From Paenibacillus chibensis (GTDB lineage: Bacteria > Bacillota > Bacilli > Paenibacillales > Paenibacillaceae), in contig NZ_BIMK01000027.1 in assembly GCF_004001045.1 (NCBI RefSeq), positions 62,001 through 126,000 on the forward strand: a stretch of 64,000 nucleotides of DNA, read 5' to 3'. This document shows, piece by piece, positions 8,407 to 17,582 of the stretch (its first letter is position 1; every line of letters starts with the position of its first letter). The position numbers were made by a program, and so were the translations under genes. A model generated the notes under the pieces. That model was given only the letters and a program-made list of their open reading frames with translations, was not told where the DNA came from and did no database searches.

Positions 8407-9438
8407 ATGAGCATGGCAACACGAAATGACGCCCAATTTTCTCGCCCCCCGACCGAAACGCCCTTTCCGCTGACGCCGCGTCTCATACGCGTGAAGCATA
8501 TTTTGGTAGCCCTGCTGCTATCGGTATTGTTCTTCCTGATCTTCTGTTTCATCGCGCTGCACGCGTATATCGCATGGGTGCTTTCCAATCCCACCGTTGC
8601 GCCGCTGTATTCCAATCCGATGCAGGCGAAGCATATGGCATATGAGAACGTGACCTTTCCCGCGCTGGATGGAAGCCGGATGATGCAGGGATGGTACATT
8701 CCCGCCGCCGGATCGAAGAAAACGATCGTATTCAGCCATGGATACGGGGCCAACCGCGAGGAAACGTGGATTCCGATGTATGATCTGGCCCATTACGCCC
8801 ACCGGATGAATTTCAACGTCATCATGTTCGATTACGGCTTTGCATCCCAGAACAGCAAGGCCGTGGCTACCGGCGGGAAAGTGGAATCGCAGCAGCTGCT
8901 CGGAGCGATCGAGCTTGCCAAACAGCGCGGCGCGAAGCAAATCGTGGTTTGGGGATTTTCAATGGGCGCAGGCACGGCCCTGCAGGCAGGACTGCAGACC
9001 AAGGATGTCGATGCGATGATCCTGGACAGCACCTTTTTGCTGGAGCCGGATACGCTGTACCATAACATTAAAAACCAGCTTGATCTGCCGCGGCACCCGT
9101 CGCTTGAAATCCTGGAGCTGCTCTTCCCTGTCCTGAACGGAACCAGCCTGCACCAAATTCCTTATCAGCAGGTGAAAAAGGAAGACTACCCGTTTCCGAT
9201 CTTCTTCATTCACGGGACGGAAGACGAGAAAGCTCCTTATCCCATCGCCGAAAAGCTGGCGTCCAACCAGACCAATCCATACTCTGAAGCATGGGTCGTG
9301 CAGGGCAGCCATCATGAGCTTATATTCCGGGAGCATCCGCGCGAATACCTGCGCCGCGTCTCCACCTTCCTCGGCAACGTGAAGCTGGCGGAGCAGAAGG
9401 ATATCGACAACGCGCCGCTCGTCAAAAACAAACCCTAA
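8407..9438 (+). CDS. Membrane-anchored alpha/beta hydrolase
   Basis: 343 aa. A transmembrane anchor (residues about 31-55) follows a short cytoplasmic N-terminus; the rest is an alpha/beta-hydrolase domain. HGYGANRE is the oxyanion loop, GFSMG gives nucleophile Ser185, Asp273 is in HGTEDEKAPY and His302/303 in GSHHEL. This pattern matches the BAAT/serine aminopeptidase-like hydrolases frequent in Bacillales (compare YqkD). The substrate is unknown. A strong GGAGGGG lies before the chosen ATG. It is a single-gene unit ending in a long terminator. A second related hydrolase is at 34365-35366. Confidence 0.85.
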   Translation: MSMATRNDAQFSRPPTETPFPLTPRLIRVKHILVALLLSVLFFLIFCFIALHAYIAWVLSNPTVAPLYSNPMQAKHMAYENVTFPALDGSRMMQGWYIPAAGSKKTIVFSHGYGANREETWIPMYDLAHYAHRMNFNVIMFDYGFASQNSKAVATGGKVESQQLLGAIELAKQRGAKQIVVWGFSMGAGTALQAGLQTKDVDAMILDSTFLLEPDTLYHNIKNQLDLPRHPSLEILELLFPVLNGTSLHQIPYQQVKKEDYPFPIFFIHGTEDEKAPYPIAEKLASNQTNPYSEAWVVQGSHHELIFREHPREYLRRVSTFLGNVKLAEQKDIDNAPLVKNKP

Positions 9439-9455
9439 TCTTCATGAGCATGCAA

Positions 9456-9509
9456 AAAGAGGCATTCCCGGCGGGCTGGATCAGCCCGCTTCGGAAATGC
9501 CTCTTTATT
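9456..9509. terminator. Bidirectional terminator between hydrolase gene and folE
   Basis: Long stem: AAAGAGGCATT...AATGCCTCTTT with an inner GCGGGCT...AGCCCGC stem. A-rich on one side and T-rich on the other, so it serves both convergent genes. Confidence 0.8.
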
Positions 9510-9515
9510 TGCAAA

Positions 9516-10109
9516 TCATCCTTTTATGAGCGACAGGAATTCGGCTCTGGACGCAGAATCCTCACGGAAAATGCCGCGAACGCCGGAGGTTACCGTTTTG
9601 CTGCCCGGCTTTTTCACGCCGCGGGCACACATGCACAGATGCTCGCCTTCAACAACGACCATCACGCCGTGAGGCTGCAGCACGTCAACCATAATGTCGG
9701 CGATTTGCGATGTGATGCGCTCCTGAACCTGTAAGCGACGGGTCACGGCTTCGACCAAGCGGGCCAGCTTGCTGAGCCCTGCGATTTTACCGCTAGGAAT
9801 ATACCCGATATGGACCTTGCCGAAAAACGGCGCCATATGATGCTCGCATTGGCTGTAATACACGATATCTTTTACGATGACCAGTTCCTCATGGTTTTCG
9901 TCGAAGGTAACGCCCAGCACATCCCTCGGATCGACCTCGTATCCCGCAAAAATTTCCTCATACATGCGGGCTACGCGCGCAGGAGTCTCCAGAAGCCCTT
10001 CCCTTTGCGGGTCCTCACCGATTAATTTCAAAATTTCTTGTATGTGATACTCAACTTGTTCTCGATTATTCTGAACCTGGGTATTTACGTAATCTTTTAC
10101 GCCAGCCAC
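9516..10109 (-). CDS. folE: GTP cyclohydrolase I
   Basis: 197 aa. It converts GTP to 7,8-dihydroneopterin triphosphate, the first step of folate (and queuosine precursor) synthesis. The zinc-binding motif QCEHHMAPF and the second cysteine motif LCMCARG are intact, as is HIGYIPSGKIAGLSKLARLV. The start is GTG with GAGGAGG eight bases upstream. The N-terminal extension is slightly longer than the shortest family members but typical of Bacillales. QueG, also in the queuosine pathway, lies 1.5 kb away on the same strand but is not clearly co-transcribed. Confidence 0.96.
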   Translation of the reverse strand: MAGVKDYVNTQVQNNREQVEYHIQEILKLIGEDPQREGLLETPARVARMYEEIFAGYEVDPRDVLGVTFDENHEELVIVKDIVYYSQCEHHMAPFFGKVHIGYIPSGKIAGLSKLARLVEAVTRRLQVQERITSQIADIMVDVLQPHGVMVVVEGEHLCMCARGVKKPGSKTVTSGVRGIFREDSASRAEFLSLIKG

Positions 10110-10168
10110 GGCACTTACCTCCTCTCGTGACCTAATGATCTACTATTCGCGTATCGCGGAATGCGTGC

Positions 10169-10402
10169 TTACTTGCGTTTCCCGCCTTTTTTGTTTGTTA
10201 ACTGCGGGTTGTTCTTCATCATTTGCTGAGCTTTCTGCATTTGACGGTTGTTCAGATTATACCCCATCTGTTTGGCCATTTTTTGCAGCATTTGCGGATC
10301 ACTTTGCATTTTTTCCATTTGCTTGCGCAAATAAAACACGCCGATAAAAAAGCCGCCGATCAAACCGACAATCAGCGTAATCACAGGAATGACATATTGC
10401 AT
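10169..10402 (-). CDS. yneF: YneF-family (UPF0154) membrane protein
   Basis: 77 aa from the preferred start. One N-terminal transmembrane helix (YVIPVITLIVGLIGGFFIGVF), then a charged tail with LRKQMEKMQSDPQML and the family hallmark MAKQMGYNLNNRQMQ. An ATG five codons upstream exists, but GAGGTGG sits correctly spaced before the internal ATG, so that start is chosen. The family is conserved in Firmicutes and its function is unknown. Confidence 0.9.
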   Translation of the reverse strand: MQYVIPVITLIVGLIGGFFIGVFYLRKQMEKMQSDPQMLQKMAKQMGYNLNNRQMQKAQQMMKNNPQLTNKKGGKRK

Positions 10403-10496
10403 GTTCAGCCACCTCATATTTATAGATCAATACTCTCGTGTGCATAGCAACACGAACCTATCATAGCATTTCCCCAGGCGCCTAGCAAATGGATTT

Positions 10497-11531
10497 CTAC
10501 GTTAAAACCGCTTCAATGAAAACGGTCGTTTCCTGGGCCAAATCCAGCTCCTTGACGTCGAAATGGCTTCCTTCGCCCCGTACGATTCGAACGACCGGCC
10601 GGCCGGGAAGGCCGCGGTGCTGGCGGACCACCACACCCGTTTCCTTGGTGGACAGCCTCACGGCGGCGCCGTTCGGATAGATCGACACCATCCGGTTAAA
10701 GTGAATCAGCACCTCGTAGTCCAGCTGCTTCTCCGACATGGTCAGCATTTCCTCGCAGGCTTCATGGGGCAGCAGGTTCTTCGCTTGCGGCAGGATCGGA
10801 TGAATCAGGCGGTCATACGTGTCCGCAGCCGCCACGATTTTGGCATACAGATGAATTTCATCGCCTGTAAGCCCGCGCGGCAGGCCAAAGCCGTCAATTC
10901 GCTCGTGATGCTGAAGCGCCACATGGGCAACCAGAAGGCTGAAGTCCCTCTTGTTTTTCAGCTTCTCGAATCCCCTCCAGGTATGATGGGATTTGAGGCC
11001 CGGGAGAATCTCGTCCTCCTCGTCCATGCCGCTTTTCCCGATATCATGCATCAGCGCACCTGTTGCCAGCTCCTTCAGCTGCTGATAATTCAGCCCCATG
11101 TTGATGCCGATTACAGATGACAGCAGGCATACATTCATCGCATGGATATACTGGTGGTTGTCGGACGTTCGGATATCGGTCAGCTGCACCAGCATCTCCT
11201 TGTTGCTCATCACGTCCTCCAGCAGGCTCTCCACGCTGCTGCCGATTTGATGGGTATTCCAATCCTTCCCCGAGCGCACGGCTTCAAACATGTTGCACAT
11301 CTCCTGGATGATCCCCTGCTTGGTCGCATCGCTCAGCATATCGTCGGTGTCCACATCCTCAAACAGCGGATCCTGGATGTATACCATCGTGACGCCGATC
11401 CGGTTCAACGTGCTGATCATGTAAACCGTCAGCTGCACGCCAGCAGACAAGAGAACGGTTCCGTTGCCGGAGTATATCGTTTTCCCTAAAAATTGTCCGG
11501 GCTCTACATTATCAATGCTTATATATCTCAT
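10497..11531 (-). CDS. HD-domain phosphohydrolase, HD-GYP-like
   Basis: 344 aa. The N-terminal 110 residues are a poorly conserved regulatory region; the HD domain follows, with HDIGK at residues 162-166, then HH and HHERIDGFGLPRGL. HD-GYP enzymes hydrolyse cyclic di-GMP. The signature here reads GLP where GYP is usual, so activity on c-di-GMP is likely but not certain. The protein has no membrane segment. A GGDEF protein that could make c-di-GMP lies far away at 59394-60581. Confidence 0.85.
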   Translation of the reverse strand: MRYISIDNVEPGQFLGKTIYSGNGTVLLSAGVQLTVYMISTLNRIGVTMVYIQDPLFEDVDTDDMLSDATKQGIIQEMCNMFEAVRSGKDWNTHQIGSSVESLLEDVMSNKEMLVQLTDIRTSDNHQYIHAMNVCLLSSVIGINMGLNYQQLKELATGALMHDIGKSGMDEEDEILPGLKSHHTWRGFEKLKNKRDFSLLVAHVALQHHERIDGFGLPRGLTGDEIHLYAKIVAAADTYDRLIHPILPQAKNLLPHEACEEMLTMSEKQLDYEVLIHFNRMVSIYPNGAAVRLSTKETGVVVRQHRGLPGRPVVRIVRGEGSHFDVKELDLAQETTVFIEAVLT

Positions 11532-11587
11532 GACTCTTCCCCCGATTTTCAGCGGCTGCCTTTCAAATCGGCCGGCTGCTCACCGCT

Positions 11588-13363
11588 TTACTCTTCGATC
11601 CGCGTGTTTCTTTCGGGAAGTGCTTCCTCCAAGCCAAGAAGCTGGCGTTTGGTTTCCAGACCGCCGCGGTAGCCTGTCAGGCTGCCGTCGCTCTCAAGCA
11701 CCCGGTGGCAGGGAACGATGACCGGAACCGGATTTTTGCTCACCGCTCCGCTCACTGCCCTGATCGCTTTGGGTCTCTTGATCTGCTCCGCTATATTCCC
11801 GTAAGAACGGATCTCTCCATATGGAATATCGGCAAGAGTCGCCCAAACCTGTAGCTGAAACGGCGTGCCGCGCAAATCCAAGGTCAGATCGAACTCCTTT
11901 CGCTGCCCTGCGAAGTACTCTCCAAGCTGGCGCTTGGCCTCGGCAAGCCGCTCATCATCATGCTCGAAGTCGCCGCCTCCGCACCAGGTACGCGACCATT
12001 GCTGCAGAACGGCTTCCTTGACGCTGAAGCTGCCAAATTCGATCAGGCATAACCCCTTCTCCGTTGCACACAAGGTCAGCGGCCCGATCTTGGACTGCAT
12101 TTCATCGTAAAATATTGTTTCAGGCTTACCGTCCAGCGTCGCGGTAAACCTCGTTGCTTCATTCTCTTGATCTGCTGCGTTCGCTTTCGTTTGCGATTGA
12201 AGTTGTTCCTTCGCTTCGCCGAGCATGTCCCGGACCTTCTCGTCCTGCTCGGAAGCTAGGGCTTTATTCATGATGTTCAATGCTTCTTCGCCTCCTATGC
12301 GTCCCAGCGACCAGGCAGCGGTTCCCCGCAGCTCCGGCCTTGGGTCATTCAGCAGCACCTCTCCCAGTTTGGGCACCGCAGATGAATCTTTGTAATTTCC
12401 GAGCGCAATGACGGCATTGCGCTGGATGGGTTTACGCCCCCGCCAAGCGGCGGCGCTTTCCCCGAATTGCTCCTTGAACTCCCGATTGGTTAAATCCAAA
12501 ATGGGCAACAGCAGCGGTCTGTCCTTCTCCGGCACCGGCAGCAAATCCTCATGATGCGTCCAGTGCTTCCCTTTGTTTTTCGGGCAAATCACCTGGCAAG
12601 TATCGCAGCCGTACAAACGGTTGCCGATTTTCCGCATGACTTCGTCCGTTAAAAACCCCTTGGACTGCGTCAAAAAAGAAATGCAGCGCTGCGCGTTCAG
12701 CTGCCCTGGACCGACCAGCGCTCCTGTCGGACAAGCGTCGATGCACAGGGTGCAATCCCCGCAATCCTCCGTTACCGGGGTATCCGGGGGAAACGGGATA
12801 TTCGTCACCATATCGCCAAGGAATATCCAGGATCCCCACTTCGGAGAAATGATGCAGCAGTTTTTGCCGCTGAAGCCGATCCCGGCGCGTTCCGCGACGG
12901 CCCGGTCCACCAGCGCTCCGGTATCGACCATACTCTCCATGACAGCCTCGGGCACCCGCTCGCGAATAAACGCCTCCAGCTTCCCCATCGCCTCCCGCAG
13001 CACATGATGATAGTCCTTCCCCCATGAGGAACGCGACAAGACGCCCCGGTATTTGCCCGGCTCGTTTTTGGGAGGGTTCGGCATTTTGGAAGAATAGGCT
13101 ACAGCGATGGAGATAAGGGAAGCGGGTTCTGCGGAAGGCAATGCGGGGGTAACGCGTTTATCCAGATCCGGCTCTTCGAAGCCGGACTCGTAACCAAGAT
13201 CCCGGTGGTTTTGCAAAATGGATTTCAAAGACACAAAAGGATCTGCCGCGGCAAAGCCGATTTCGTCGATGCCGAAGCTTGCCGCAGCCTCCTTGATCTC
13301 ACGCTTCAGCTCCTCCCAGTAGGAAGGCGGAGGAGCATACGCCGAGGTTGTCATTGCTGTCAT
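11588..13363 (-). CDS. Fusion: epoxyqueuosine reductase QueG plus O6-alkylguanine-DNA methyltransferase
   Basis: 591 aa, much longer than QueG (about 380) or Ogt (about 165) alone. Residues 1-390 are QueG: catalytic-type Asp147 (MVDTGALVDR), two ferredoxin-like 4Fe-4S motifs (Cys201, 204, 207, 211 and Cys227, 253, 256, 260) and C-terminal HEAT-like repeats (310-390). After a linker (390-415) comes a complete methylated-DNA-protein cysteine methyltransferase with VPCHRV (nucleophile Cys552) and an intact DNA-binding helix (TPFQLQVWATLADIPYGEIRSY). QueG makes queuosine in tRNA; Ogt repairs alkylated DNA. The start with AAGGAGG is preferred; an ATG 36 bases upstream overlaps the lepB stop. Confidence 0.9.
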   Translation of the reverse strand: MTAMTTSAYAPPPSYWEELKREIKEAAASFGIDEIGFAAADPFVSLKSILQNHRDLGYESGFEEPDLDKRVTPALPSAEPASLISIAVAYSSKMPNPPKNEPGKYRGVLSRSSWGKDYHHVLREAMGKLEAFIRERVPEAVMESMVDTGALVDRAVAERAGIGFSGKNCCIISPKWGSWIFLGDMVTNIPFPPDTPVTEDCGDCTLCIDACPTGALVGPGQLNAQRCISFLTQSKGFLTDEVMRKIGNRLYGCDTCQVICPKNKGKHWTHHEDLLPVPEKDRPLLLPILDLTNREFKEQFGESAAAWRGRKPIQRNAVIALGNYKDSSAVPKLGEVLLNDPRPELRGTAAWSLGRIGGEEALNIMNKALASEQDEKVRDMLGEAKEQLQSQTKANAADQENEATRFTATLDGKPETIFYDEMQSKIGPLTLCATEKGLCLIEFGSFSVKEAVLQQWSRTWCGGGDFEHDDERLAEAKRQLGEYFAGQRKEFDLTLDLRGTPFQLQVWATLADIPYGEIRSYGNIAEQIKRPKAIRAVSGAVSKNPVPVIVPCHRVLESDGSLTGYRGGLETKRQLLGLEEALPERNTRIEE

Positions 13364-13398
13364 CTCTCTCGCCTCCTTCCAGCCTGGATGATGCGCCA

Positions 13399-14004
13399 TT
13401 ACAAGCCTCGGATTTGGGATATCGGCCAGAAAATAAATTCCGCCCTTCCAACGATGGCTTTAGCGCTCACGCTGCCGAAGGAGCGGCTATCCTTGCTGGC
13501 TCCTTCATGCCGGTTGTCACCCATTACGAAATAATGATCCTCGTCCAGCTTAAGCGGGCCAAAGTCGGGGTCTTGAATCTCCACCTCTGTATACGGCTCG
13601 ACCTTGAGCTGGCCGTTCACATACAGCTTGTGGTCCTTTACTTCAATCATATCGCCGGGAATGCCGATGACCCGTTTGACCAGGTATTCCTTCTTGTCCG
13701 GCCCGTCGCTCGGATCATGCAGCACGACGATTTCCCCCCGGCTGGGCGCTTTGAAATCATATACGATTTTATCGATAAACAGCCTTTCCTTTTCATACAG
13801 CGTCGGCTGCATGGACTGTCCCTTGACCATCGACAGATTGAATACGAACAAATTAAGCAGCATCATGATGACAAAAGCGATCACGATCGTTTTCACCCAG
13901 TCCCATACCTCGGAGGATAGACTGCGCGGCTTCGGTTCCGTTCCCGGCTTGTCCGCCGGCACCATGCCCGATGGCCCGTGTTCATGCTGTTGAGCTTGAT
14001 TCAT
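13399..14004 (-). CDS. lepB: Signal peptidase I
   Basis: 201 aa. One N-terminal transmembrane helix (about residues 35-57) anchors a type I signal peptidase that cleaves Sec/Tat signal peptides outside the membrane. Boxes are intact: catalytic Ser64 in KGQSMQPTL, general base Lys110 in VKRVIGIPGD and the GDNR box (VMGDNRHEGASKDSR). The Gly-rich, acidic cytoplasmic N-terminus is of Bacillus SipS type. The chosen ATG has GAGGTG at good spacing; upstream in-frame starts lack one. The next gene (QueG-Ogt) overlaps or closely follows. Confidence 0.95.
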   Translation of the reverse strand: MNQAQQHEHGPSGMVPADKPGTEPKPRSLSSEVWDWVKTIVIAFVIMMLLNLFVFNLSMVKGQSMQPTLYEKERLFIDKIVYDFKAPSRGEIVVLHDPSDGPDKKEYLVKRVIGIPGDMIEVKDHKLYVNGQLKVEPYTEVEIQDPDFGPLKLDEDHYFVMGDNRHEGASKDSRSFGSVSAKAIVGRAEFIFWPISQIRGL

Positions 14005-14045
14005 GCTACACCTCATTTTAGACAAATTCCCCTTATATACAGAAA

Positions 14046-14087
14046 AGCATATCTCACGCCGTTTTGCAACGGCAGTAAAGATATGCT
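14046..14087 (-). terminator. Hairpin, possible terminator of the acetyltransferase gene
   Basis: A 9-bp perfect outer stem (AGCATATCT / AGATATGCT) with an inner CCGTT / AACGG stem. On the minus strand it is followed by only four T, so termination may be weak. Confidence 0.4.
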
Positions 14088-14232
14088 CAATATAGAAAAT
14101 ATTGTTTATGAGTCATCACAATAGATTGTCCATCTTTGAAAATTCTACGATTAAATACGTGAATCATTTGAACGGAATCGGCAAGAAGTTTATAATTTGT
14201 ATCAGCTTGACGTCCGTTTCTTTTCTGATAAA

Positions 14233-14661
14233 TCAGTGCTGGGGACTAATGATGCTAAGCTTTTGAAAGGCTTCCAAAATTTTGTTGGCACCGTAGCCCA
14301 TCGCTTCATATAAAGGCAAAGCGGCTTTGTTGTGCTCATCTCCGGCAATCATGATCCGGCTTACCTTGCGAACCTGAAAACGCTGCTCCATGGCGGATAC
14401 GAGCGCTTTGCCGATTCCTCGGCGGCGATAGTCCGGATGGATGGCGATGCGGTAGTAGCAGCCGTGGTTATGCTCGATCGTGCCGATCAAGGCTCCTACG
14501 ATTTCGTCGTCTTCCTCCGCAACCATAATCAGCTCCGAATCCCAGGACAACTGCCTGGAGAACGGTCCCATCGTATTCCGGTAACACTCTTCGGACAAGG
14601 CAACCTGCATCAACTCGGTGACACGGGTACAATCACTTAACTGAAAGGAACGAACATGCAT
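14233..14661 (-). CDS. GNAT-family N-acetyltransferase
   Basis: 142 aa, a single GNAT domain. Motif A, the acetyl-CoA binding loop, is visible as IAIHPDYRRRGIGKALVSAM; the preceding strand (EDDEIVGALIGTIE) and the C-terminal LPLYEAMGYGANKIL also fit. It transfers an acetyl group from acetyl-CoA to an amine; the acceptor is unknown. It stands alone, divergent from sodA. Confidence 0.85.
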   Translation of the reverse strand: MHVRSFQLSDCTRVTELMQVALSEECYRNTMGPFSRQLSWDSELIMVAEEDDEIVGALIGTIEHNHGCYYRIAIHPDYRRRGIGKALVSAMEQRFQVRKVSRIMIAGDEHNKAALPLYEAMGYGANKILEAFQKLSIISPQH

Positions 14662-14812
14662 GTCTTAAATCTCCCTTTTCGTCAGCTTGTTTGGATCCTT
14701 GGAAGATCAAGCTCTTCTTTTAATCCAGAATAAATATTACGACAAAAACCGTTAAATTCCTTCTTTATCATTCATTAAATCATAGTTTTCTTTAAAAAAC
14801 ACGCATTTTCTT

Positions 14813-14826
14813 TTGAAAGCGCTTTA
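14813..14826. promoter_or_regulatory. cre-like site in the gap before sodA
   Basis: The sequence TTGAAAGCGCTTTAT resembles a CcpA catabolite-responsive element (centre AAAGCGCTTT) but misses the terminal CA. It lies in the 467-bp gap 14662-15128, about 300 bp before sodA. I see no gene in the rest of this gap. Confidence 0.3.
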
Positions 14827-15128
14827 TAGCAAGCGTTTTCATTGTAATATCAGTTAAATAACCATATTATGGATAACCTGTCACGCATAAAAATACGGAT
14901 ATCGGGTAATGGATAATACGGGTTATGTGCGCTCCTGCAAACTTCGGCCGACTTTTTAAACATAAATGTTGATTTAATTGAAAAAATACGGTTTAATTGT
15001 ACTTGGATACGTTTCGAGCTACATAATCCGGTCAATAAAGGACGCTTTTGCACCGCAAAAGTTTCTTTATGAACAGGAGTCAATGTGAATTGATTCCATA
15101 TAAAAAACATTTACAGGAGGTATTTATC

Positions 15129-15740
15129 ATGGCATTTCAATTACCTGCACTTCCTTACCCTAACAATGCGCTCGAGCCTCATATCGACGCACAAACAATG
15201 GAGATCCACCACGATCGTCACCATAACACGTATGTAACCAACTTGAATGCAGCTCTGGAAAGCGCTCCTGAACTGCAAAATAAAAGCCTTGACGAGCTGA
15301 TCGCGAACCTCGACGGCGTGCCTGAAGGCATCCGTACTGCTGTCCGCAACAACGGCGGCGGTCATGCGAACCACTCCCTGTTCTGGGAAATCATCGGACC
15401 TAACGGCGGCGGCGCACCAAGCGGCAAGCTGGCTGCTGCGATCGACAGCGAACTGGGCGGCTTCGATAAGTTCAAAGAAGATTTCGCCAAAGCGGCTACA
15501 ACCCGTTTCGGCAGCGGCTGGGCTTGGCTGGTTGTGAAAGACGGCAAGCTTGCCATCACGAGCACGCCTAACCAAGACAACCCAATCATGGAAGGCCAAA
15601 CTCCGGTTCTCGGCCTGGACGTATGGGAGCATGCTTACTATCTGAAATACCAAAACAAACGCCCTGACTACATCGCTGCCTTCTGGAACGTTGTAAACTG
15701 GGATGCTGTAGGCAAACGTTACGAAGAAGCCGTAAAATAA
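15129..15740 (+). CDS. sodA: Superoxide dismutase, Mn/Fe type
   Basis: 203 aa. It converts superoxide to peroxide and oxygen in the cytoplasm. All four metal ligands are in canonical positions: His27, His82, Asp164 and His168 (LDVWEHAYY). The GPNGGGAP and FGSGWAWLV segments are of the Mn-preferring type. The start MAFQLPALPY has AGGAGG six bases upstream; an upstream in-frame extension lacks homology. The gene is monocistronic, with its own terminator. Confidence 0.97.
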   Translation: MAFQLPALPYPNNALEPHIDAQTMEIHHDRHHNTYVTNLNAALESAPELQNKSLDELIANLDGVPEGIRTAVRNNGGGHANHSLFWEIIGPNGGGAPSGKLAAAIDSELGGFDKFKEDFAKAATTRFGSGWAWLVVKDGKLAITSTPNQDNPIMEGQTPVLGLDVWEHAYYLKYQNKRPDYIAAFWNVVNWDAVGKRYEEAVK

Positions 15741-15770
15741 GGCAATCCTCAAGCGGCCTAGCCGATAGCA

Positions 15771-15806
15771 AAAGAACCGCCCACTTCTGTGGACGGTTCT
15801 TTTTTT
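15771..15806 (+). terminator. sodA terminator
   Basis: Stem AAAGAACCGCCCAC / GTGGACGGTTCTTT (one mismatch), TTCT loop, then seven T. Confidence 0.85.
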
Positions 15807-15827
15807 GCGTTCATCACTATGAGGCCG

Positions 15828-16991
15828 TTACGTCGCTGCCGGCAGCGACTTGAAATACTCGCGCAATATTTTCAGGAACACGTTCGGAAAAGCATAAAGC
15901 GCCATATCCTCTTCCGCGATCCAGCGGTATTCGGTTGCCGTGCTTTCCGGGACAGCCGCGTCCGCTTCATAGGCCGCCCGTGTCTCCGCCGTGAAAGGCA
16001 TGAATTCTTCCCGGCAGCGGTACACCTGCAGGTTCCAGTGGATATGGCTGAACGTATGCTCGGCGTCCATCATATATCCTTCCGGCCGCGCGGCAATGCC
16101 TTCTTCCAATAAGGACCCGATCGCGATATCCATCGCCGGCTCGTCCGGTATGCGCCCGCTGCGGCTTTGAGGAACCTGCACATGCGGCAGTTCCCACATT
16201 CTGGCGAGCAGTCCCTCCTGCGGCCGCTGGCGGATCAGCACCTTGCCGGCATGCTCTCCGGAGCCTTCTACCAAGGCTACCACCCGGTGTTCCGGGCGCG
16301 GAGGCTTCGCTTTCGTCTTCACCGGCAGCGACTCTTCTACCCCTTCCAGCCTGGCCGCGCAATGCTCCATGACCGGACAGGTCAGGCAGTGCGGTGATTT
16401 CGGCGTACATACGAGCGCGCCGAGCTCCATCAGCGCCTGATTGAAGTCGGAAGCCCGTCCTTCCGGAATCAGCTCCACGACCAATCCTTCCATAAACGAC
16501 CGGGTGCTAGCTTTCATGATATCTTCCTCGATCAGGAAGTAGCGCGACAATACGCGCATGACGTTGCCGTCCACGGCCGGCTCAGGCTTGTTGAACGCGA
16601 TGCTGAGGACTGCGCCTGCCGTATACGGGCCTACGCCCTTGAGGGCAAACACCGCCGCCTTGTCATCGGGCACCTGACCGCCGTGCAGCTCCTTCACCTG
16701 CTTTGCCGCCGCCTGAAGATTTCTTGCCCGCGAATAATAGCCGAGCCCTTCCCAGCACTTCAGCACATCCTGCTCCGGCGCGCCCGCCAAATCCTCGACG
16801 GTCGGAAACCTTTCAATGAAACGGTTAAAATACGGGATCACGGTATCCACGCGCGTCTGCTGCAGCATGATCTCGGATACCCAGATATAATACGGATTAC
16901 GGTGGCGGCGCCACGGCAGATCCCTTTTGTTGTGCATATACCACTCCAGCAAATGATGGCTGAAGAACTTCTTCTGCTCTGTTTGGTTCAT
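15828..16991 (-). CDS. mutY: A/G-specific adenine glycosylase
   Basis: 387 aa, usual length. It removes adenine mispaired with 8-oxoguanine in base-excision repair. The helix-hairpin-helix region LKGVGPYTAGAVLSIAF is followed by catalytic Asp141; Glu40 sits in SEIMLQQTRVDT. The 4Fe-4S cluster motif C-X6-C-X2-C-X5-C is intact (Cys195, 202, 205, 211). The C-terminal third is the NUDIX-like 8-oxoG recognition domain. It is followed on the same strand by no close gene; acpS lies upstream and might share a transcript. Confidence 0.95.
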   Translation of the reverse strand: MNQTEQKKFFSHHLLEWYMHNKRDLPWRRHRNPYYIWVSEIMLQQTRVDTVIPYFNRFIERFPTVEDLAGAPEQDVLKCWEGLGYYSRARNLQAAAKQVKELHGGQVPDDKAAVFALKGVGPYTAGAVLSIAFNKPEPAVDGNVMRVLSRYFLIEEDIMKASTRSFMEGLVVELIPEGRASDFNQALMELGALVCTPKSPHCLTCPVMEHCAARLEGVEESLPVKTKAKPPRPEHRVVALVEGSGEHAGKVLIRQRPQEGLLARMWELPHVQVPQSRSGRIPDEPAMDIAIGSLLEEGIAARPEGYMMDAEHTFSHIHWNLQVYRCREEFMPFTAETRAAYEADAAVPESTATEYRWIAEEDMALYAFPNVFLKILREYFKSLPAAT

Positions 16992-17037
16992 AAGACGTAT
17001 TCAATTCCTTCCGGCTTTCTTCTCCCTGAAAAAGCTT

Positions 17038-17433
17038 CTAAACGATCCGCTCCACGACTGCGAATGCCGAAGCCAGCTCTGTCTGATGCGATATGGTCAA
17101 GTGAATAATATATTCCGGTTCACCCGGAAGCTGAAGGCGTTCCCATGCTGCCCGGCTCAGGACGGCGATGGGCCTCCCCCAGGAATCCGGCAAAATTTCC
17201 ATGTCCGCAAACCCGATGATGCTCCCGATCCCGCAGCCGAAAGCCTTGGAGATCGCTTCTTTGGCGGCAAAGCGCCCCGCTACGAATTCCGTCAGCTTTC
17301 CGCCCCTTCTCCGGGCCTCTTCCCGCTCTTTCTCCGTAAGCACCCGCTCCATGAAACGGTATCCGAGCTGTCCGCTCAGCAAAAGCGAAAGTCGCTTGAT
17401 TTCCAGCACATCATGCCCGATCCCGTGAATCAC
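17038..17433 (-). CDS. acpS: Holo-[acyl-carrier-protein] synthase
   Basis: 131 aa from a GTG start. It transfers 4'-phosphopantetheine from CoA to acyl carrier protein. The magnesium-binding GIGHDVLEI at the N-terminus and the FAAKEAISKAFG motif are intact, and HLTISHQTELASAFAVVE closes the domain. The GTG fits family length and has a GGATGG sequence upstream; an ATG nine codons further up is possible but adds an unconserved stretch. Confidence 0.93.
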   Translation of the reverse strand: MIHGIGHDVLEIKRLSLLLSGQLGYRFMERVLTEKEREEARRRGGKLTEFVAGRFAAKEAISKAFGCGIGSIIGFADMEILPDSWGRPIAVLSRAAWERLQLPGEPEYIIHLTISHQTELASAFAVVERIV

Positions 17434-17582
17434 TGAACCACACCATCCTTCCGAAGACATTCAAACCCTATTGTAGCAGGAGACCTTCCGGGATGCGAGC
17501 CATGTCTGCATGATTTCACATCCGGGCCCGAAGAAATATTTGTAAAAAAAGGATTGACCGTTCATCATTCCTCCGTTATATT

